This document shows positions 9,218-19,043 of a stretch of 64,000 bases of DNA, in pieces. A model generated the notes under the pieces. That model saw nothing but the letters and a program-made list of their open reading frames with translations. It made no database searches and was not told the DNA's origin. Each line of letters opens with the position of its first letter. The first letter of the stretch is position 1. The DNA is from Bacteroidota bacterium (lineage in GTDB: Bacteria > Bacteroidota > Bacteroidia > Chitinophagales > Chitinophagaceae): NCBI GenBank assembly GCA_016715505.1, contig JADJZY010000033.1, forward strand, positions 143,371-207,370, written 5' to 3'. The translations under genes were made by a program, and so were the position numbers.

Positions 9218-10139
9218 TACTGGAACCCTGACACTTCTGCTCACTTTATTCCTTCGCGTTGAAAAGAGCGATGCCCAACAAATTGTTTACCGCCCTGATT
9301 CCATCGTTTACTACCAAATGTTTGGATTGGATACCATTGGTTTACAAGCCATCAAAAAAATCATTTACGAGTATGATCTTCAATTCCGACCTATTGTGCG
9401 AAATGAGTATCGTTTTGACCGTGTTTCGGATAAATGGATCAATCATCGCCGCTCGACTTATCAATATATCGCACAGGAAGTAGTCATTCGAAATTTTAGC
9501 ATCAATATGGCTTTCGAACAAATTCCGATTGATCGTGAAATTTTGATTTATAAAATTGCTCCTTTTCAAATGCTTCAAAAAAGAAGGGAAACATACGACT
9601 CCGTGAATCGTTCCACTACCTTGCGTCAACAAACTTTATTTCAATATGAGAAAGATAGTTTAACGCATATGGATGAAAATACCTTGAGCACCACATTCTA
9701 TAAAAGTTCGCAAAGCGATTTCAAAATGAGTAAACAAATACTCAGTGAAGAGTGGAAAGAATTTACAGAATTAGATGGTCTTGTAAAACAACATCATAAA
9801 AGAAAGTACTTTTTTCAAAAAGGCCAATTGACTCAGAAAGAAACGCTATTTATAAGTGATAGCAATCGATTAAAAACATCGGTTTATGTGTACGACAAAA
9901 CAAATAAATTAATTGGTGATAGTTTGTATACGATAGCCCCCCGGCAAAAAGGCAGACATTACGAACAATTCATCCAATATCTATATGATAAAAATGATCA
10001 TTTACAGGAACAACGTATTTTGCAAACTGACGCCAAAGGCAAAGCTAAAGTTTCAACCAATAATCAACTCATTCGGTATTATTGTCGCAAGGAGTCTCCT
10101 ATATTGATTGAACCCATTGGACAATATATCTATCGTTAA
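9204..10139 (+). CDS. Exported protein of unknown function (311 aa)
   Basis: N-terminal hydrophobic segment NTGTLTLLLTLFLRV serves as signal peptide (cleavage probably after SDAQQ). The rest is a soluble chain of repeating strand-like units with Y-x-Y/F patterns (for example IIYEYDLQFRPIVRNEYRF, VYVYDKTNKLIGDSLYTI and FIQYLYDKNDHLQEQRILQ), resembling YD/RHS-like or DUF4595-type repeat strands. No catalytic motif seen. It overlaps the upstream small exported gene and converges on the amine oxidase gene. Function unknown. Confidence 0.55.
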   Translation: MRFINTGTLTLLLTLFLRVEKSDAQQIVYRPDSIVYYQMFGLDTIGLQAIKKIIYEYDLQFRPIVRNEYRFDRVSDKWINHRRSTYQYIAQEVVIRNFSINMAFEQIPIDREILIYKIAPFQMLQKRRETYDSVNRSTTLRQQTLFQYEKDSLTHMDENTLSTTFYKSSQSDFKMSKQILSEEWKEFTELDGLVKQHHKRKYFFQKGQLTQKETLFISDSNRLKTSVYVYDKTNKLIGDSLYTIAPRQKGRHYEQFIQYLYDKNDHLQEQRILQTDAKGKAKVSTNNQLIRYYCRKESPILIEPIGQYIYR

Positions 10140-10148
10140 CGACTCGAT

Positions 10149-11527
10149 TTAAAGTTTTTCAACAGCATCTCTGCCTGTCTCCAAAGCACCCTCCATAAAA
10201 CCTTGCCAGTTTTCCGATAAATGTTCTCCTGCAAAAATGGTATGAAGATGTTTTGATTCAGTGCTTCAAACAATTCAAACCATTGCCCTTTTCCATAAAA
10301 TGCATAAGCTCCCAATGAATAGGCATCATTGCCCCAATAATAATTGCTTTGTTTTTCGCGATATGCATCGATATCTCCAAATGCTGGTTTTAACGCTTGT
10401 CGGATAGCTTCTGCATTGACTGCATCACTTTGATTTGCAACGACCGCAGCTTTATCACCTATCGTATAACTGATCAATACGCCTTTATCTGTGCCAGTCT
10501 GCAATTTAGTGGCATGATAAAAATAATGCGCAGAGGTATCCGTGAGTAAATCAAAACTTTCATCCTTCCAGAACCTTTCAGAATATCGGGTAGCATGTTT
10601 ATTAATGCGGGCATATTGTAGTTGATCAATGGCCCTTAACATGGAAGATGGAAGTGCAGGTTGCCAGATCATCTTTTTTAGGGCCAGTGTAGGAACGGTA
10701 CAAATCAAACGATCCCCTTCAAAGGTTCTTCCGCCTTTACAAATAACCTGTACCCGCTTATTTTGAATGATTTGTAAAACATGAACTCCACTATGTACTC
10801 TATCCGGAAACAATTCCATCATTTTTCGAGCAAGCGTTTGATTCCCGCCAGTCATTTTTTTATCCATCTGATTGATGGAACCTTCGCTCGTTTTGGCATA
10901 TTCATCCAGAGCCGCATACGCCGATACGTGACGTATACTTTCCCCAAAATCGGTACTATCCATCAATTCATGTAACTCCAGATCGGTGTCAGTACAACCG
11001 GCATTGTATAAATATCTCCACCAATCAATTGGATCAATGGAACGGCCCAACTGTTCCTTTTTTTCATCACTCAAATTTCGATAATAGCTTAATAAACTGC
11101 TGTATTTATCTGACCATTTTCGGGAAAACAAATCCTGTACAGATTCATGATAACGACCTTTATAAATGGCTCTTGTTTTCAGTTGATTGTCTTGCACCGG
11201 TATTCCAAACTGATCACAGAGTTTTAAAATGAAACTGTGATCATTGCCAATCCATTCGGCACCCAATTCTGTTATCAATTGATTCCCCTCCATCATGGGA
11301 TATGAAAATACGCGGCCTCCTACCCGATCCCGACTTTCAATCACCTCAAACGGAATGCCTTTGAGATGACAATGATAAGCGGCAGACAAACCAGCAAATC
11401 CCGCGCCTATGATCAAGACTTTTGGTTTTTGGTGTATGGCGAATGCGGATATCGGACTGGAAACAATAGCCGCCCCAGCGGTTAACTTCAAACTTTGTTG
11501 AAGAAAAGTTCTACGAGACAATTTCAT
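10149..11527 (-). CDS. Tat-exported flavin amine oxidase (monoamine oxidase-like), with a frameshift near its end
   Basis: FAD-dependent amine oxidase. The leader SRRTFLQQSLKLTAGAAIV is a Tat signal (S-R-R-x-F-L). The FAD-binding motif VLIIGAGFAGLSAAYH and ESRDRVGGRV follow. Near the C-terminus the open frame decays into FLQENIYRKTGKVLW, but the adjacent frame reads FAGEHLSENWQGFMEGALE, the conserved C-terminal FAD/substrate motif of the family, then TGRDAVEKL and a stop at 10149-10151. A one-base slip near 10250-10265 therefore separates the two. I give the repaired span. Substrate unknown. It is transcribed convergently with the gene at 9204. Confidence 0.8.
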
Positions 11528-11601
11528 GATGGAGGTTGGATTGGTTAATCAAACCAAATTTAAACCTTTTTCATGGATCAATCTGCCATGACTTCAGACT
11601 T

Positions 11602-12324
11602 CTATTCAATGGGTAAACCGGTGAGTTGACGGAAAATTTGCTCCAGCGACAATCCCGGATAGTTTTGTTTAAGATTAGGAAGACTTTGATCGGCAACTAT
11701 ACTCCCTTGATTGATTAAAATCACCCGATCGCACATGGCCTCAACTTCCTGCATGATATGGGTAGAGAGAATGACTGTTTTTTTCTTTTTCCAAAATGCC
11801 GAATCAATTCACGAATCTCCACAATTTGATTGGGATCCAAACCGGATGTGGGTTCATCCAAAATCAGCACCTCAGGGTCATGCAACATGGCCTGCGCAAT
11901 ACCAACCCTTTGTTTATACCCTTTTGACAATTCACCAATTTTCTTTTTCGATTCCTTGCTTAATCCTGTTTGAAGAATCATTTCATCCACCCGACTAGCA
12001 GAGTTTGATCCTAATTTGTGCACGCCTGCCAGGAATTCCAGATACTCACGGACATATATCATGATAAAGTGGATTACTTTCGGGTAAATAACCAATGCGC
12101 GATTTAATGGCCAATTCGTTTTCACTCACATCCATACCGCATACAAAGGCTTGTCCGGAAGTAGGTGGAATATAACCCGAAAGGATTTTCATGGTCGTTG
12201 ATTTTCCGGCTCCATTGGGTCCAAGAAAACCTACGATTTCACCTTTTGCAATTTCAAATTGTATGGCATTTACGGCAATTTGTTCGCCATAAACTTTTGT
12301 GAGTTGTTGTACTTTAACCGACAT
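11602..12324 (-). CDS. gldA: ABC transporter ATP-binding protein, GldA-like, with two frameshifts
   Basis: ABC-2 type ATPase subunit. The first segment starts MSVKVQQLTKVYG and holds Walker A GPNGAGKSTTMK and the D-loop neighbourhood YLPESNPLYHD. The second, in another frame, has ELSKGYKQRVGIAQAMLHDP (signature) and ILDEPTSGLDPNQ (Walker B). The third frame reads TVILSTHIMQEVEAMCDRV (H-loop). Slips lie near 12060 and 11785. The combined protein of about 240 residues ends LTGLPIE at 11602. GldA is the ATPase of the GldAFG gliding/T9SS-associated transporter; the closeness to GldA is my judgement from overall sequence, and other ABC-2 ATPases are possible. Confidence 0.7.
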
Positions 12325-12524
12325 ATTCCACTGCAAATTTGGTGGTTTTTATCGTATTTCCCGACTTGATTTTCAGATTTGCGACAATTTATCGTTTCTA
12401 CATGAAATAATCCCGAATCATACACGATGGATTCATCCACATTTTTCCGCGTTTTGTGTAAAACTAAATTTCTAGCCCATACACTTTCTTTTACTTTTAC
12501 CACATCACCCATAAGATATTTTGT

Positions 12525-13397
12525 ATGCACACAACTCGTGAAATAGACGCCCTGCTAAAACTCCTCGATGATCCGGATCAGGAGGTGTATACGGCCATAT
12601 CCGCAAAAATTTTAGATTTTGGGAAAGACATCATTCCTAATCTGGAAACCTTATGGGAAAACACTGCCGACTCTAAGGTTCAGGAAAGAATTGAAAGCAT
12701 CATACACAAAGTAAACTATAATGATATTTATAAAGGTTTTCAGAAATGGTTTAAACAGGATCGACCTGATTTGATGGAAGGGGCCATCTTATTGGCACGA
12801 TATCGTTATCCGGATGTTGATGAAACTGAAATCAGACGAACTTTCAAAAACATTTATCAAAGTTGTTGGTTAGAAATGACGCCCTATCTCACTCCTTTGG
12901 AACAGGTGAACATCCTGAACAGTATTTTTTACAATATGTATAAATTCAAAGGAGTGGATTTAGATGAAAATAAAACCAATTTATTTTTCATCAATGAAGT
13001 GATGCAAAGTAAATCAGGAAACATCTATTCATTGTCATTGATTTATCAGTTGCTCTGCGAAAAACTCGATTTGTCGGTCATCACTATTCAACTACCCCGA
13101 CAATATCTGCTGGCTTATTATGGGCATCATACCGATTTTTTTGATAAGCTACCACGCACAGTTATTCAATTTTATATTGACCCCAATAATGGAACAATTT
13201 ACAGTCAAAACGACGTGGAAGCCTATCTAAAAAAGTATCAGTTAGAAAGTAACGATGACCACTTCAAACCTTTGTCTCATCAGCAAATTATGCTCAGTCA
13301 TATGGAAGCCCTTGCAACCGCTTATGAGCAAAATAACGAAGAAGAAAAGATGAATGAAATCATGGATTTATATGAATTAGGGCATTTAAATCCCTAA
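12525..13397 (+). CDS. SirB1/transglutaminase-like family protein with HEAT-like N-terminus
   Basis: A 290-residue cytosolic protein. Residues 1-60 look like a HEAT-type helical repeat (TREIDALLKLLDDPDQEVY). Residues about 85-230 fit the SirB1 transglutaminase-like core of Bacteroidota: EGAILLARYRYPDVD, then NSIFYNMYKFKGV and GNIYSLSLIYQLLCEKL, where the family nucleophile position (often SLP/C) is here SGNIYS. The role of this family is not established. Its last 12 bases overlap the 3' end of the minus-strand NlpC/P60 gene. Confidence 0.65.
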   Translation: MHTTREIDALLKLLDDPDQEVYTAISAKILDFGKDIIPNLETLWENTADSKVQERIESIIHKVNYNDIYKGFQKWFKQDRPDLMEGAILLARYRYPDVDETEIRRTFKNIYQSCWLEMTPYLTPLEQVNILNSIFYNMYKFKGVDLDENKTNLFFINEVMQSKSGNIYSLSLIYQLLCEKLDLSVITIQLPRQYLLAYYGHHTDFFDKLPRTVIQFYIDPNNGTIYSQNDVEAYLKKYQLESNDDHFKPLSHQQIMLSHMEALATAYEQNNEEEKMNEIMDLYELGHLNP

Positions 13398-14147
13398 TCG
13401 TTTCACCAATCTTAAACGGTGGGTGCGCGTACCGCCTCTTTTTAGAATAATCCCTTCTTGATCAATATAATCAATTCGAACACAGCCGTTCGACTCAGAG
13501 GCATGTAGAATTTCCCGATCATTGAGCAAGATTCCAACGTGATGAATTTCGCCGAGTGAATTTTCAAAGAAAGCCAAATCGCCCATCTGAGCTGTTGATA
13601 AAAAATCAAGTGGCTGACCGTAGTGAATTTGTGCTGAGGCCAAATGTGGTAATTGAATACCCCGAAATCGATAATACATGGCTGAAAGTCCTGAACAATC
13701 TATTCCAAAAATACTCATGCCTCCCCATTGATAAGGACTCCCCAAGAATTGAAAAATGGCATCTGCCGGATTGATTTCTGAATGATGGGTCAGTTCACCG
13801 TTAACACCACCTATCATCACCCGGTCCGTATCAGTGATTTCAAATCGGGTTCCCGCAGATAAAACGAAGCTTTCTTTTTCTGTTTTTAAAAAAGCACTAC
13901 TCGAAAAAATCACTTGCTCCTGATTTTTGTTCCGGGATGTGGGTTGAACCTGAGTACGCAAAACATACACTTGTTGCGCATCACCTAATACCTGCACCGG
14001 TAGCCAATCCCCTTCAGCATCACCCAGGGGTTGAACCAAATCGCCCATGAGTAGTTGTGAATAAAGGGCTGAACGATGATCAGCAGATTTCCTTAAGGGT
14101 GCAAGTGGAACAACAGATTCCAAGAATTCTAACATGGCTACAAACAT
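13386..14147 (-). CDS. NlpC/P60 family cell-wall endopeptidase with SH3-like domains
   Basis: A gamma-D-glutamyl-diamino acid endopeptidase of the NlpC/P60 type. The N-terminal ~110 residues (VVPLAPLRKSADHRS, LLMGDLVQPLGDAEGDW) form bacterial SH3-like modules. The catalytic domain has YQWGGMSIFGIDCSGLSAM with the nucleophile Cys, the HHVGI His and a distal polar residue in ILHASESNG. No signal peptide is apparent, as usual for this Bacteroidota group. I choose the ATG at 14147 (MFVAMLEFLES) over 14171. Convergent with the SirB1-like gene. Confidence 0.82.
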   Translation of the reverse strand: MFVAMLEFLESVVPLAPLRKSADHRSALYSQLLMGDLVQPLGDAEGDWLPVQVLGDAQQVYVLRTQVQPTSRNKNQEQVIFSSSAFLKTEKESFVLSAGTRFEITDTDRVMIGGVNGELTHHSEINPADAIFQFLGSPYQWGGMSIFGIDCSGLSAMYYRFRGIQLPHLASAQIHYGQPLDFLSTAQMGDLAFFENSLGEIHHVGILLNDREILHASESNGCVRIDYIDQEGIILKRGGTRTHRLRLVKRLGI

Positions 14148-14365
14148 AAGTTGAATCTTGAAATTACCCATTCATTTCTAAACATTGAACCTTCTCTGAA
14201 TAGCTTTCATTGGAATTTATTGATGGGTATTCGATTAGCATTTTGAAAGCATGGCCGAAAAATCAGCTATTAAACCTCCTTCCTGAATTTGAAGCTTAAT
14301 ATTGGAACAAGAAGCGTGGAATTTGAAGCAGGATTACAATGAAAATTCCTTAATTTCGTTCCTCT

Positions 14366-14930
14366 TTGGTGAACACTCCGCTCAAAAATTTACAGGATGA
14401 AGAATTGGTCTCCTTATTCCGTTTTAAAGGAAATACGGAGGCTATGGGCATTTTATTTGAGCGATACCAACATTTGGCTTATGGAGTCTCTCTTAAATAC
14501 TTAAAAATCCGGAGGCAGCCAGAGATGCTACCATGCAAATTTTCGAGAAATTGCTGCAAGATCTGCACCGACATGATGTACAGATTTTCAGGGCATGGCT
14601 TCACCGGGTAACTCAAAACCATTGTTTGATGATTCTTCGTAAAAACAATCACCAAACCCGTTCTGTCGATGTATTTCCTGAGTATAGTATGGAATATGAG
14701 GATACCATGCATCCGGTTTTGGAAAAAGAAAAATTACTGGAGCGCATGGAACTTGCCATCGAGGGCTTAAATGATGACCAAAAAAAATGTGTAACTTTAT
14801 TTTATCTGGAAAAAAAATCCTATCAGGAGATTATGGAAATGACTGGATTTAATTTTATGCAAGTGAAAAGTTTTATACAAAACGGAAAAGAAATTTAAAA
14901 TTGAAAATAGCCGAACAGGAAAATGATTGA
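14366..14930 (+). CDS. ECF-type RNA polymerase sigma factor, with two frameshifts
   Basis: Sigma-70 family, extracytoplasmic function type. Region 2 begins DEELVSLFRFKGNTEAMG and FERYQHLAYGVSLKYLK; the frame then shifts near 14505 to give PEAARDATMQIFEKLLQD and FRAWLHRVTQNHCL. Region 4 is DDQKKCVTLFYLEKKSYQEI with MTGFNFMQVKSFIQNGK. A second slip in the A run near 14887 restores RNLKLKIAEQEND and a stop at 14928-14930. That stop overlaps the downstream anti-sigma start as ATGATTGA, typical for sigma/anti-sigma pairs. Start is TTG 14366 or GTG 14369; no ATG fits. Confidence 0.82.
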
Positions 14931-16176
14931 AACGTCGGACATATGGACCCAAAGTAAATGCCTGACCCTCAATCAGATGCAGCAATATCTGGCTCAGCAG
15001 TTAGAGCCGGAAGAAGTGCGTTTGGTTGAAACCCATTTATGTGAATGTTTGCTTTGTAGTGATGCTATCGATGGTTTTATGGAATCCGGTATGCCTGCAG
15101 CTGAAGACTTACAACCTTTGAAGGAGCAACTTCAAACCCTGATTAAACCTAAAGTTGAACCTGCACCCACCATCATAAAGTCGATGCCCGCTAAATCCCC
15201 GCTAAAACCTCAGCGAAAAGATTTCAGATGGGCTTGGGCTGCTTCCATTTTATTGTTTATGGGATTAGGAGGTTATGGGATTTATGTCCTCAACGACCAT
15301 GGTGAGGCTCTTGTGCAGGAAAAAGGGAATAGTCAATCAGAAACAAAAGATGCTGCTTATAATAAACCAGATAACACATCAGGTGAGATTATTCAATTAA
15401 AAGTGGATTCCATAGACGCACTTAATCAATCCACTGCAGAGGTACCATCAACAAGTTCTAAAAGTATGGCATCGGATTCAAAAGAAAAGGCAGATGTGCA
15501 ACTATTGAAACCGGTAGAAGAAGCGTCCAAGAACCTCGCAACCAAGGATCAAAAAATACCTCAAGTAGAAAAATCTGTAGAAACTCCTGAACCTGAAATA
15601 AAGAATGCAACATTAGATGATGTAACTGAATCTGAGAACTCATATGACACTGATTTAAAAAAGAATGAAGCTGCACCTGCCCTTGCCAAGGAAGCTGCAC
15701 CCATTCCCATCAATAAAAAAGTCGTATCCGGTGCTGGGTTAAAAAATAATAATGACCGTAGCCTGTATTCATCCCCTCAGAGTAATCAACTGAATTATTC
15801 CAGTTCCAACAGGAATGTCAATGAATCCAACTCGTTTGAAGAAGTGGTTCGGCAAAAGGCTGGTTCAGAGGGCAGTTTAAGAAAAGGGCGCAAAGCCGTT
15901 CAAAAAGGAAATTATACAGAAGCCATTCAAATTTTGGAGCCCTTGGTGCAACAAAGTCAGGGTGAGGAAAAAGAGGAAATCATGTATTACCTCGCCCAGG
16001 CCTATTTAAACTCGGGACAGACACTCAAAGCGGAAACGCTCATTGCTGCATTGTCTTCTAGTCAAAAGTACTCTGTCAAGGCAAAAGAGCTGAAGGTAGA
16101 AAGCCAGAAAACCAAGAAAAATAATACTTTGTTTGGTGCGAATCATACGACCAATTCTGAAAAACAAAGTTTATAA
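14923..16176 (+). CDS. Anti-sigma factor-like membrane protein with zf-HC2-type head and TPR tail
   Basis: A 417-residue single-pass protein. Residues 10-50 resemble the zf-HC2 anti-sigma domain: LNQMQQYLAQQLEPEEVRL, then ETHLCECLLCSDAIDGFM (His-x3-Cys-x2-Cys). A membrane helix WAASILLFMGLGGYGIYVL lies at about residues 105-125. A long low-complexity Ser/Glu/Lys/Pro linker (about 130-300) leads to a TPR-like end (KGRKAVQKGNYTEAIQILE and EIMYYLAQAYLNSGQ). It starts inside the 3' end of the sigma gene. I infer it holds the ECF sigma factor at the membrane and senses an envelope signal through the periplasmic TPRs. Confidence 0.75.
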   Translation: MIETSDIWTQSKCLTLNQMQQYLAQQLEPEEVRLVETHLCECLLCSDAIDGFMESGMPAAEDLQPLKEQLQTLIKPKVEPAPTIIKSMPAKSPLKPQRKDFRWAWAASILLFMGLGGYGIYVLNDHGEALVQEKGNSQSETKDAAYNKPDNTSGEIIQLKVDSIDALNQSTAEVPSTSSKSMASDSKEKADVQLLKPVEEASKNLATKDQKIPQVEKSVETPEPEIKNATLDDVTESENSYDTDLKKNEAAPALAKEAAPIPINKKVVSGAGLKNNNDRSLYSSPQSNQLNYSSSNRNVNESNSFEEVVRQKAGSEGSLRKGRKAVQKGNYTEAIQILEPLVQQSQGEEKEEIMYYLAQAYLNSGQTLKAETLIAALSSSQKYSVKAKELKVESQKTKKNNTLFGANHTTNSEKQSL

Positions 16177-16257
16177 ATTTTAACAGTTAAAATAATGCGG
16201 AAATTGATCTATTCGTTTGGGCACTCACTCACTTTCCCGGATCAAGTTTTATCCAAT

Positions 16258-16293
16258 AAAAAAGAGGCCATCCCAGTATTGGAATGGCCTCTT
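16258..16293 (-). terminator. Rho-independent terminator of the response regulator gene
   Basis: A 10-bp perfect stem (AAGAGGCCAT at 16262-16271 with ATGGCCTCTT at 16284-16293) around a 12-base centre. Read on the minus strand the stem is followed by CTTTTTATT, so it ends the minus-strand transcript of the gene at 16314-16853. It may also stop plus-strand transcription, although the T run is on the other side. Confidence 0.75.
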
Positions 16294-16313
16294 AAAAACG
16301 TCAAAGTTAATGA

Positions 16314-16853
16314 TTAAATTTCTTTTTTCAGGAAAGGTGCTCCAAAATAGAAGTACAAAATTCCCATTAAAACAATTAGTCCGATGATGACCGGCAAAAA
16401 GGTAATCGTTCTTTTTTGAGCAGTATTCACGGCCTCCAGTTTGTGCATTTCGCCTAAGCGGTTAACGGTTGTTTCCATTTTATTAAAAGCCGTTTCTCCC
16501 TTAATAATATAGTCATAAGCACCATTGCGCATACTCTCCAAAGCGATATTGATATTGTCTTGTGCTGAAAACATAATCACCTTTGTTTGTGAACTAATTT
16601 GTTTGATTTGTTTGAGCACTTCAATTCCATTTTTTGCACCGGGATTATTGGCATTCAGATGATAATCTAAAACCACAATTTCAGGTTTTAATTGCTGAAT
16701 CTGTTCCATTGCTGCTTCTCCGCTATCAAATACCCGGATATCAAAAATATAACGATCCTTCAGGTAATCCTTGATCATTTCAACCTGTACAGGATCATCA
16801 TCAATTACAAACATAAATCGCTTATCTTCGAGCATATAGTTTTCGTCTGCCAT
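16314..16853 (-). CDS. Membrane-anchored response regulator receiver protein (179 aa)
   Basis: A two-component receiver domain with no DNA-binding output. The acidic pocket is FVIDDDP (about residues 15-21), the phospho-acceptor is D63 in IVVLDYHL, the Thr/Ser position is in VIMFSAQD, and the Lys is in YDYIIKGE. After a short linker (GEMHKLEAVNTAQKR) the chain ends in a single membrane helix TFLPVIIGLIVLMGILYFYF and a KKEI tail. So the receiver should sit on the cytoplasmic face of the membrane. No kinase gene is adjacent. A strong terminator lies just downstream. Confidence 0.8.
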   Translation of the reverse strand: MADENYMLEDKRFMFVIDDDPVQVEMIKDYLKDRYIFDIRVFDSGEAAMEQIQQLKPEIVVLDYHLNANNPGAKNGIEVLKQIKQISSQTKVIMFSAQDNINIALESMRNGAYDYIIKGETAFNKMETTVNRLGEMHKLEAVNTAQKRTITFLPVIIGLIVLMGILYFYFGAPFLKKEI

Positions 16854-16987
16854 TTCAAATTTTTTCGAAAGTTAAACTATTTCATTAAAATATAAAAACA
16901 CAGGATAAAAATCAGCCCCAATACTGATAATTGTCATAGAAAGTTGTTTCACGAGAACTGAAATTTGTACAACAAAAAACTAAAAAT

Positions 16988-17813
16988 ATGAATACTTTAC
17001 TGGTTCCCACTGACTTTTCAATTGTCGCTGACAATGCCTTACAATATGCCATTGATATGGCCCATCATTATCATCTGGAGATCACACTTTACCATGTGGT
17101 ACAATTTACCCCACCCAATTTATCGCATGTGGTATATGTGGACGACACCCCCCAAATGACCCAGGATGCGACCTTAAAACTCAACGAAAAAAAGGAAAAA
17201 TTGCAAGCTGATTATCCTCAGGTGCCTTTTCATGTGCGTGTGGATACCGGATTTTTAATCGAATCTTTAAAAGCAGTTTGCGACGAAATTCAACCTGTAG
17301 CTGTAGTGATGGGACTCACCGGTAGTGGTACAGTCATGGATCAATTGGTGGGCAGCAATGCCTTTTTAGCCATGCAAAATTTACATCAGCCTTTATTCAT
17401 TATCCCGAAAGATGCGAAGTTTATACCCGTGGAACGAATTTGTTTCGCCAGTGATTTGCGCAATGTGAATCAAACTACTCCTTCGGTCGCCATCCGGGTA
17501 TTTAGCAAATTGTTTAATGCCAAATTAAACATCTTAAATGTCGATAAACTTAAACGCGCATCTGACCCCGATGCCCTCCGCGAATTAGAACAGTTAAAAG
17601 AAATGTTTTCAGATATTGATTATGAATTTCATTTTATGGAACATGAAAATTTTCAGGAAAGCACTACAACAGTTTATTCATGACAAGGATATGCAAATGG
17701 TGATTCTTTTGCCGAAGAAGTATTCCTGGTTTGAATCCTTGTTTCATAAGAGCCAAACCAAAGTGATGGCCTATCATAGCCATGTTCCATTATTGGCTCT
17801 TCACATGGCTTAA
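16988..17813 (+). CDS. Universal stress protein (UspA) tandem-domain protein, with a frameshift
   Basis: UspA-type protein. The first domain starts MNTLLVPTDFSIVADNALQYA and includes VVMGLTGSGTVMDQLVGSNA, the nucleotide-loop-like G-x2-G-x(8-9)-G(S) pattern in its Bacteroidota form. A second USP domain begins VERICFASDLRNVNQTTPSV. After MEHENF the frame slips near 17655 and continues RKALQQFIHDKDMQMVILLP to HVPLLALHMA at 17813. Repaired length is about 275 residues, normal for two-domain Usp proteins of this phylum. Typically induced by stress; ATP binding of the second half is uncertain. Confidence 0.8.
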
Positions 17814-17819
17814 TATCAG

Positions 17820-18263
17820 TTAAACAGGGCGAATCCAATGATTGCCTTTTGCTTCAAAACCCAGGTTGGAATAAAATTGTCCGGCCTGGGTATTGTTTTT
17901 ATAGGCGTCCAGCATCATCACCAAACATCCCTTTCGTTGAGCTTCTTGTTGTAAATATTCCATGATTTGCTGGCCAATTCCCAGCCCCCGAAAATCTTCA
18001 TGAACCACTAAATTATCTACTTCCAGATAGGGACCACAATATAATTTCACACCCAACCAAAAACCCGATACGGCGATTAAATTGTTATCCTTTCGAACAA
18101 CGACCTGACGATATCCAGCTTCTACCATTCGTTCGAGATAAGTCTGATAAGTATCCAAGGCCATTTGAGGATTCAACAATTGAATAAGTGGAAAACACGC
18201 GTACATATCCACCACTTTTTCCAGTGTCTCTATGTCAAATTCACGCATCTTATCAGGATTCAT
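17820..18263 (-). CDS. GNAT family N-acetyltransferase
   Basis: Acetyl-CoA dependent acyltransferase of the GNAT fold, 147 residues. The central strand YLEVDNLVVHEDFRGLGIG contains the acetyl-CoA pyrophosphate loop R-G-x-G-I-G (motif A), followed by QQIMEYLQQEAQRKG and the motif B stretch VMMLDAYKNNTQAGQFYSNLGF. Substrate not predictable. It lies 35 bases downstream of the fabG-like gene on the same strand and may be co-transcribed; ATG 18263 or the internal Met six codons later could be the start. Confidence 0.78.
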   Translation of the reverse strand: MNPDKMREFDIETLEKVVDMYACFPLIQLLNPQMALDTYQTYLERMVEAGYRQVVVRKDNNLIAVSGFWLGVKLYCGPYLEVDNLVVHEDFRGLGIGQQIMEYLQQEAQRKGCLVMMLDAYKNNTQAGQFYSNLGFEAKGNHWIRPV

Positions 18264-18297
18264 GGAACGATTCGTCAGTTTGCTTCAACAAAAAAAC

Positions 18298-19017
18298 TTA
18301 GGTGTATAAACCGCCGTTTACCGAAATAACCTGACCAGTGATATAAGCCGCTTCTTTAGAAACCAAAAATCCGACCAATGCCGCCACTTCTTCCGGTTTA
18401 CCGAAACGTTTCATGGGAATCATTTGACTCAAATCTTTTTCGTCTAAATCTGCTGTCATATCTGATTGAATAAAACCTGGGGCTATGGCATTCACGGTTA
18501 CATTTCGGCGCGCCACTTCCTGGGCAAGAGCCTTTGTAGCCCCAATCATGCCTGCTTTTGCAGCACTATAATTAACTTGCCCTGCCATACCTTTTAAACC
18601 ACTTAGTGATACCATATTGATAATACGACCAAAACGATTCATCACCATCGGATTTAGTACCTGTCTGGTTACATGAAACATACCGCCTAAACTGGTATCT
18701 AAAACTTGCGACCACTGCGTATCGCTCATAAATGACATCAAAGTATCCAAACGAATACCTGCGTTATTGACCAAAACTTCGATGATTTTTTCTTTGGCAG
18801 CTGATTCTATCCATGCCCCTAAAACTTTTTCTATTTCCACCGAAGATCCTACATCGAAACGCAAAAGTTCGGCTTCTACACCCAAGGCAATACATGCATT
18901 CTGGGTATTAATGGCCTCTGTTTCGTTGCCTTTATAATTAATCAGGATATGGTATCCCATTTCAGCCAGTCGGATACAAACTGCGCGCCCAATACCCCGG
19001 CTCCCGCCGGTGACCAA
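18298..19017 (-). CDS. fabG: 3-oxoacyl-[acyl-carrier-protein] reductase, SDR family
   Basis: NADPH-dependent reductase of fatty acid elongation. Motifs: VTGGSRGIGRAVCIRLAEMG (Rossmann loop), LVNNAGI, the catalytic S-Y-K set in INMVSLSGLKGMAGQVNYSA followed by AKAGMIG, and NAIAPGFIQSDMT. It ends with GQVISVNGGLYT, the standard FabG C-terminus. No ATG is in frame at the start: a TTG at 19015-19017 is possible, but adding one A to the AAAAA run near 19026 would give TTG-AAA-AAA-TTT-GCA (MKKFALVTGG), the usual beginning. I suspect a slip there. Confidence 0.85.
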   Translation of the reverse strand: MVTGGSRGIGRAVCIRLAEMGYHILINYKGNETEAINTQNACIALGVEAELLRFDVGSSVEIEKVLGAWIESAAKEKIIEVLVNNAGIRLDTLMSFMSDTQWSQVLDTSLGGMFHVTRQVLNPMVMNRFGRIINMVSLSGLKGMAGQVNYSAAKAGMIGATKALAQEVARRNVTVNAIAPGFIQSDMTADLDEKDLSQMIPMKRFGKPEEVAALVGFLVSKEAAYITGQVISVNGGLYT

Positions 19018-19043
19018 TGCAAATTTTTCAAGATAAACGTTTA

